Assembly: GCA_003978805.1 (NCBI GenBank)
Contig: QNYI01000033.1
Span: 1-10,000, forward strand
Direction of reading: 5' to 3'
Source of the DNA: Desulfurobacterium sp.
Lineage (GTDB): Bacteria > Aquificota > Aquificia > Desulfurobacteriales > Desulfurobacteriaceae
Length of the DNA: 10,000 nt
Positions 6,971-10,000 of the stretch are shown one piece after another; position 1 is the stretch's first letter, and each line of letters begins with the position of its first letter. A program made the position numbers and the translations under genes. The notes below the pieces were generated by a model, which made no database searches, was not told the origin of the DNA, and saw only the letters and a list, made by a program, of their open reading frames with translations.

Positions 6971-7266
6971 AGTTCCACCCCGTTCTTTAAAGCTACTTTC
7001 TCTATGGCTCTTTTAGGGTCTTGGCTGATTACAACGTCAATCTTCCTCTCCCCGATTTTAAGCTGAAGTCTTGACTTAAACTTTAGCTCCCTATCAAAGA
7101 GGTTATCCCTTTTTTCCGGAATGATGTAGAGGTCTATATCTCCTCCCCTTTTCGTGGGGTCTACTCTGCTTCCAAAGAGGAATACTTTTGTTCCTTTTCC
7201 GAAAACCTCTTCTGCCGTTTCCTTAATGGCACTTATCTCGTAGTCGCTGAGCCTTACCCTACCCAT
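6967..7266 (-). CDS. mntA: MntA-like minimal nucleotidyltransferase (antitoxin)
   Basis: A 99-aa minimal nucleotidyltransferase of the DNA polymerase beta superfamily. The active site is complete: FGSR (31-34), then Asp43 and Asp45 in GGDIDLYI (GS-x9-DxD), and the third carboxylate Asp77 in KIDVVI. In characterised MntA-HepT modules this protein transfers AMP groups from ATP to a tyrosine of HepT and so silences the RNase. Here it lies directly before hepT with a 4-nt overlap. Its ATG falls inside the end of hemG, overlapping by 8 nt, so its translation is probably coupled to haem gene translation. The size matches family members. The antitoxin role is inferred from pairing; other minimal nucleotidyltransferases have unknown targets. 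Confidence 0.86.
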   Translation of the reverse strand: MGRVRLSDYEISAIKETAEEVFGKGTKVFLFGSRVDPTKRGGDIDLYIIPEKRDNLFDRELKFKSRLQLKIGERKIDVVISQDPKRAIEKVALKNGVEL

Positions 7267-8632
7267 TTAAGATTTCCCCAGCCATTTCTTCAGCAGCCTT
7301 TGTGCAGTCGTTTACTCCGACACCTGTGTAGGCGTTGTTGCAGAAGTAAAGTCCCCTGTGCTTCTTCGCAAGCTGGAAGATTCTCTCAACCCTTTCTGCG
7401 TGGCCGAGGGTGTAGTGGGGGATTCCCCTCTCGTGCTTGAAAACTTTTACTTTTTCAGGATAGTGGCGGATTTTCATTATCCTCTTAAGCTCCTTAAGGG
7501 CTATTTTCACAAGCTCATCCTCCGGTAAAAGGGCAAGCTCCGGCTGACGAGCTCCCCCTATCATTACCCTGAGGAGGACTTTACCTTTTGGAGCTCTGTT
7601 CGGGAATACTGAACTATCCCACAAAACTCCGAGTACCTTCCTTCTCTCTCTCCTCGGAACTAAAAAGCCAAAACCGTCAAGGTCGTGGCCAAGACCCCTT
7701 TTCTCAAAACCGAGGGCAACGACAGAAATCGGGGAATACTCAATCTGTGAAAGGAGAGAGGAGATTTCTGGGTCAACGTTTTTTAAGAGCTCCGCCGAAA
7801 CGTAAGAAGGGGTAGATAGAACCACTGCGTCAAATACTTCCTCGTAAGTTTTCTCACCATCACTATAGGTGATTTTCCAGCCGTTGCTTGTTTCTTCAAG
7901 GGATAAAACCTCTACACCGATTTTAAGGGAGTCTCGGAGCTCCCTCTCTAAGGCCTCTACAAGGTCGCTTACACCCCCGATAAACGAGGTCAGAACTCCG
8001 CCGGGGCCTGCAGGGCCGGAAGCTTTTTTACCACTCTTTTTCGCCTCCTTCATCTTTGCAATGAGTCCCTTTATAAGACCGCCGTAACGCTTCTCAAGCC
8101 GGTATATGGCAGGGAAAGTAGCTTTCAGGCTCATCTTGTCAGGGTCTCCGGCAAATATTCCGGCCACCATAGGGTCAAGGAGCTTTTCTAAGGCCTCCTC
8201 TCCTATTCTCCTTTTCGCAAAACTACTGAGGGTTTCGTCCAAGTTATCTTTTTTTGGAGGGACTAAGAACTCCCCGATGAGGCGAAGTTTCCCTTTCCAA
8301 GAAAGCAAGTAGGAGGCCAAGAAGGCTATCGGGTTTTCCGGAATTCTTACGAGCCTTCCGTCGGTGTAGATAAAACGCTTTCTGGCCTTGTCGGAGCTCC
8401 TATAGAGTCTCTCCTCAATCCTGAGAGCTCTAACAAGCTTTAAGGTGTAAGGTTTTCCGTCAAGGAAACCGTTTGGGCCGGTTTCTATTATGTATCCGTC
8501 CTCACGAACGGTTTTCATCTTCCCGCCAACCCTTTCTTCCTTTTCAAAAACTGTTACGTCAGCACCACCCCTTTTAAGGTAAAAGGCCGTTGAAAGCCCC
8601 GATATACCACCTCCGATTACCGCTATCCTCAC
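7259..8632 (-). CDS. hemG: Protoporphyrinogen oxidase, HemY type (FAD-dependent)
   Basis: A 457-aa flavoprotein of the HemY-type protoporphyrinogen/coproporphyrinogen oxidase family (TIGR00562 type; also called hemY, and not related to the flavodoxin-like E. coli HemG). It oxidises the porphyrinogen to the porphyrin before iron insertion. The N-terminus has the dinucleotide-binding fold VIGGGISGL (5-13), with Glu30 at the end of the second strand and RVGGKMKT (34-41). A substrate-domain stretch lies around 170-215 (FPAIYRLEKRYGG, then GPAGPGG), and a C-terminal FAD motif, NNAYTGVGVNDC, lies near the end. The start is GTG, with AGAGGAGG 4 nt upstream in the 11-nt gap after hemH. Adjacency to ferrochelatase supports the role. 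Sequence alone does not settle whether the substrate is protoporphyrinogen IX or coproporphyrinogen III. Confidence 0.93.
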   Translation of the reverse strand: MRIAVIGGGISGLSTAFYLKRGGADVTVFEKEERVGGKMKTVREDGYIIETGPNGFLDGKPYTLKLVRALRIEERLYRSSDKARKRFIYTDGRLVRIPENPIAFLASYLLSWKGKLRLIGEFLVPPKKDNLDETLSSFAKRRIGEEALEKLLDPMVAGIFAGDPDKMSLKATFPAIYRLEKRYGGLIKGLIAKMKEAKKSGKKASGPAGPGGVLTSFIGGVSDLVEALERELRDSLKIGVEVLSLEETSNGWKITYSDGEKTYEEVFDAVVLSTPSYVSAELLKNVDPEISSLLSQIEYSPISVVALGFEKRGLGHDLDGFGFLVPRRERRKVLGVLWDSSVFPNRAPKGKVLLRVMIGGARQPELALLPEDELVKIALKELKRIMKIRHYPEKVKVFKHERGIPHYTLGHAERVERIFQLAKKHRGLYFCNNAYTGVGVNDCTKAAEEMAGEILNG

Positions 8633-8643
8633 AGTTCCTCCTC

Positions 8644-9594
8644 TTAAAACGCCTTACTTACATTATTCCTTAGTTTATCAAGTTCTAACACAACAGCATC
8701 AATGAGCAGGGGAGAAAGGTGGTTTAGCTTTACTCTCCTGTAGTTTAAACCGAGCTCCTTGGCAACTTTGGCGTATTCAACGTCAAGCTCGTAAAGGGTT
8801 TCTATGTGCTCAGAAACAAAGCTTACAGGAAAGACCACAACGTTTTTAAATCCTTCCTCCTTTAGCTTATAAAGCATCTCTTCCGTTGACGGCTCAAGCC
8901 ACTTTATAGGCCCTACCTTACTCTGATAAGAAATCCTGAAAGGAAATCCCGGAAAGGCTTCCATTGAAAGCTTAACGGTATCTTCCACCTCTTTTACGTA
9001 AGGGTCTTTCTTCTCCTTTATAAAGTACTCAGGAAGACTGTGGGCAGAAAAAAGGATAGCCGTATCAGAAGGGGATAGTCCTGAGAGCTCTCCCCTTATA
9101 GACTCCTGTATCCACCTTATATAAAGGGGATTCCTGCACCACGACTTAACCGCTTTATAGGGAACTCTACCTTTTAAGAACTTTTCAACGTCCCTGAGGC
9201 AAGCTCCGGCCGTCCCGAGGGAAAACTGGGGATAGAGGGTAATAACGTAAAGAAGGTCTGGAGAGTAATTAACTATCTCCTCTGAAACTTCTTTTAAAAG
9301 GGGAGAGGAGTAAAGCATTCCCACAAAGGTCTTTATACCCGTTTTTCTTTCAATGAGCTCCGCCTGCTCGTAAGTGTACTTAACTAAGGGACTCCCTCCG
9401 CCTATGGCCTCGTACTGGGGTTTAACTTTTGGAGCTCTGAAAAGGGAGATTAAAAAGGCAAGGGGTTTCTGAAAGAACGCCGGAACTCCAAAGTTTATAA
9501 GGTCTCTATCTGAAAAGAGCCTGTAGAGGAATGGACGTATTTCTGAAAGGGAGGAGGGAGCTCCCATGTAGGTTAGCAATATGGCCTCTTTCAA
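8644..9594 (-). CDS. hemH: Ferrochelatase
   Basis: HemH inserts ferrous iron into protoporphyrin IX (or coproporphyrin III), at or near the membrane. The product is about 316 aa, the usual bacterial length. Conserved features are an N-terminal LLTYMGAPSSL, GGGSPL (around 65-70), the catalytic His in FSAHSLP (His185 from this start), YQSKVGP followed by WLEP, and FVSEHIETLYELD with its acidic iron-site residues near the end. There is no C-terminal 2Fe-2S extension. Two starts are possible. GTG at 9600 overlaps the yjbQ stop by 4 nt, but AGGAG then lies only about 1 nt away. TTG at 9594 has that AGGAG at 7-nt spacing and is preferred here; the proteins differ by two residues. It is immediately followed by hemG. 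Confidence 0.95.
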   Translation of the reverse strand: MKEAILLTYMGAPSSLSEIRPFLYRLFSDRDLINFGVPAFFQKPLAFLISLFRAPKVKPQYEAIGGGSPLVKYTYEQAELIERKTGIKTFVGMLYSSPLLKEVSEEIVNYSPDLLYVITLYPQFSLGTAGACLRDVEKFLKGRVPYKAVKSWCRNPLYIRWIQESIRGELSGLSPSDTAILFSAHSLPEYFIKEKKDPYVKEVEDTVKLSMEAFPGFPFRISYQSKVGPIKWLEPSTEEMLYKLKEEGFKNVVVFPVSFVSEHIETLYELDVEYAKVAKELGLNYRRVKLNHLSPLLIDAVVLELDKLRNNVSKAF

Positions 9595-9596
9595 CT

Positions 9597-10000
9597 TCAC
9601 TCTCCTATGATTTTTATCACTACCCTCTTAGGCCTCTGGCCGTCAAACTCTGCGTAGAAAATCTCCTGCCACGGGCCAAGGTCAAGCTCTCCCTTTGTAA
9701 TCGGGAGAACCACCTGCAGGTGAACGAGGAGGTTTTTAAGGTGGGCATCCCCGTTATCCTCTCCCGTCCTGTGGTGGTTGTAGTCGGGACGGAACGGGGC
9801 AAGTCTTTCAAGCCACTCCCAGATGTCCTCGTGGAGTCCTTCCTCATCGTCCTGAATGATAACGGCAGCCGTCAGGTGCATTGCAGAAACAAGGCAAAGC
9901 CCTTCTCTAACGCCGGACTTTTTTACGGCCTCTTTCACTCTGTCCGTTATCCTTATGAGCTCCCTTCTCTTTTTAGTATTGAAAAGCAGGTATTCCGTAT
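9597..10000 (-). CDS. yjbQ: YjbQ/UPF0047 family protein (partial, N-terminus beyond the right edge)
   Basis: The frame is open from the right edge to a TGA at 9597-9599, giving 134 complete codons. The first residues inside the window, [20 protein letters not shown], already match the family N-terminus, so the GTG at 9938 is an internal codon and not the start. Further family features are [22 protein letters not shown] (the second half equivalent to the usual HTTAA box), an acidic and His-rich stretch [17 protein letters not shown], and the C-terminal [18 protein letters not shown] and IGE. The family forms small trimers with a His-lined site. E. coli YjbQ has been linked to thiamine phosphate synthase activity, but the physiological role is unsettled. 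The stop overlaps the alternative hemH GTG. Confidence 0.9.
   Translation of the reverse strand, partial: TEYLLFNTKKRRELIRITDRVKEAVKKSGVREGLCLVSAMHLTAAVIIQDDEEGLHEDIWEWLERLAPFRPDYNHHRTGEDNGDAHLKNLLVHLQVVLPITKGELDLGPWQEIFYAEFDGQRPKRVVIKIIGE

Noticed and set aside
9620..9847. 75-codon minus-strand frame inside yjbQ
   Set aside because: It is an out-of-frame shadow of the yjbQ coding sequence, rich in Arg/Ser/Thr, with no ribosome binding site.
1..10000. tRNA, rRNA, CRISPR array, insertion sequence or prophage
   Set aside because: No regularly spaced repeats, no terminal inverted repeats with a transposase, and no tRNA-like cloverleaf were seen. The window is almost fully accounted for by protein-coding genes, and no gap exceeds about 70 nt.

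Overview
The window looks like chromosomal DNA from a thermophilic bacterium, most likely an Aquificota member (possibly the Desulfurobacteriaceae; this is an inference from protein character, not a database match). The supporting signs are Glu/Lys-rich proteins, AGG/AGA as the main arginine codons, frequent ATA and GGA codons, very tight gene packing and many TTG/GTG starts. Almost every base is coding. I see no tRNA, rRNA, CRISPR array, insertion sequence or other transposon hallmark.

Layout. A CvpA-like membrane protein runs leftward off the left edge (1-452). It diverges from a rightward cluster of three housekeeping genes: lspA (lipoprotein signal peptidase), dnaG (primase) and rpoD (primary sigma factor). 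This is a variant of the classic macromolecular-synthesis operon, with lspA in first place. A hairpin at 4409-4429 separates rpoD from a long leftward operon that converges on it.

The leftward operon enters from the right edge. Its order of transcription is yjbQ (partial), hemH (ferrochelatase), hemG/hemY (protoporphyrinogen oxidase), mntA-like nucleotidyltransferase, hepT-like RNase, a Uma2/DUF820 protein, a DUF123 GIY-YIG protein and trpD (anthranilate phosphoribosyltransferase). Junctions are 4-8 nt overlaps or 3-34 nt gaps, so the genes are probably co-transcribed and partly translationally coupled. hemG and hemH catalyse the last two steps of classical haem synthesis, and trpD acts in tryptophan synthesis.

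The most unusual part is the four-gene block at 5478-7266. It holds a probable MntA-HepT toxin-antitoxin pair followed by two nuclease-fold proteins, set between haem and tryptophan biosynthesis genes. Each family is known, but the grouping inside a biosynthetic operon deserves comparison. Other points of note are a roughly tenfold excess of the palindrome GAGCTC (24 copies), a perfect 7-bp inverted repeat before dnaG, and the scarcity of ATG starts.
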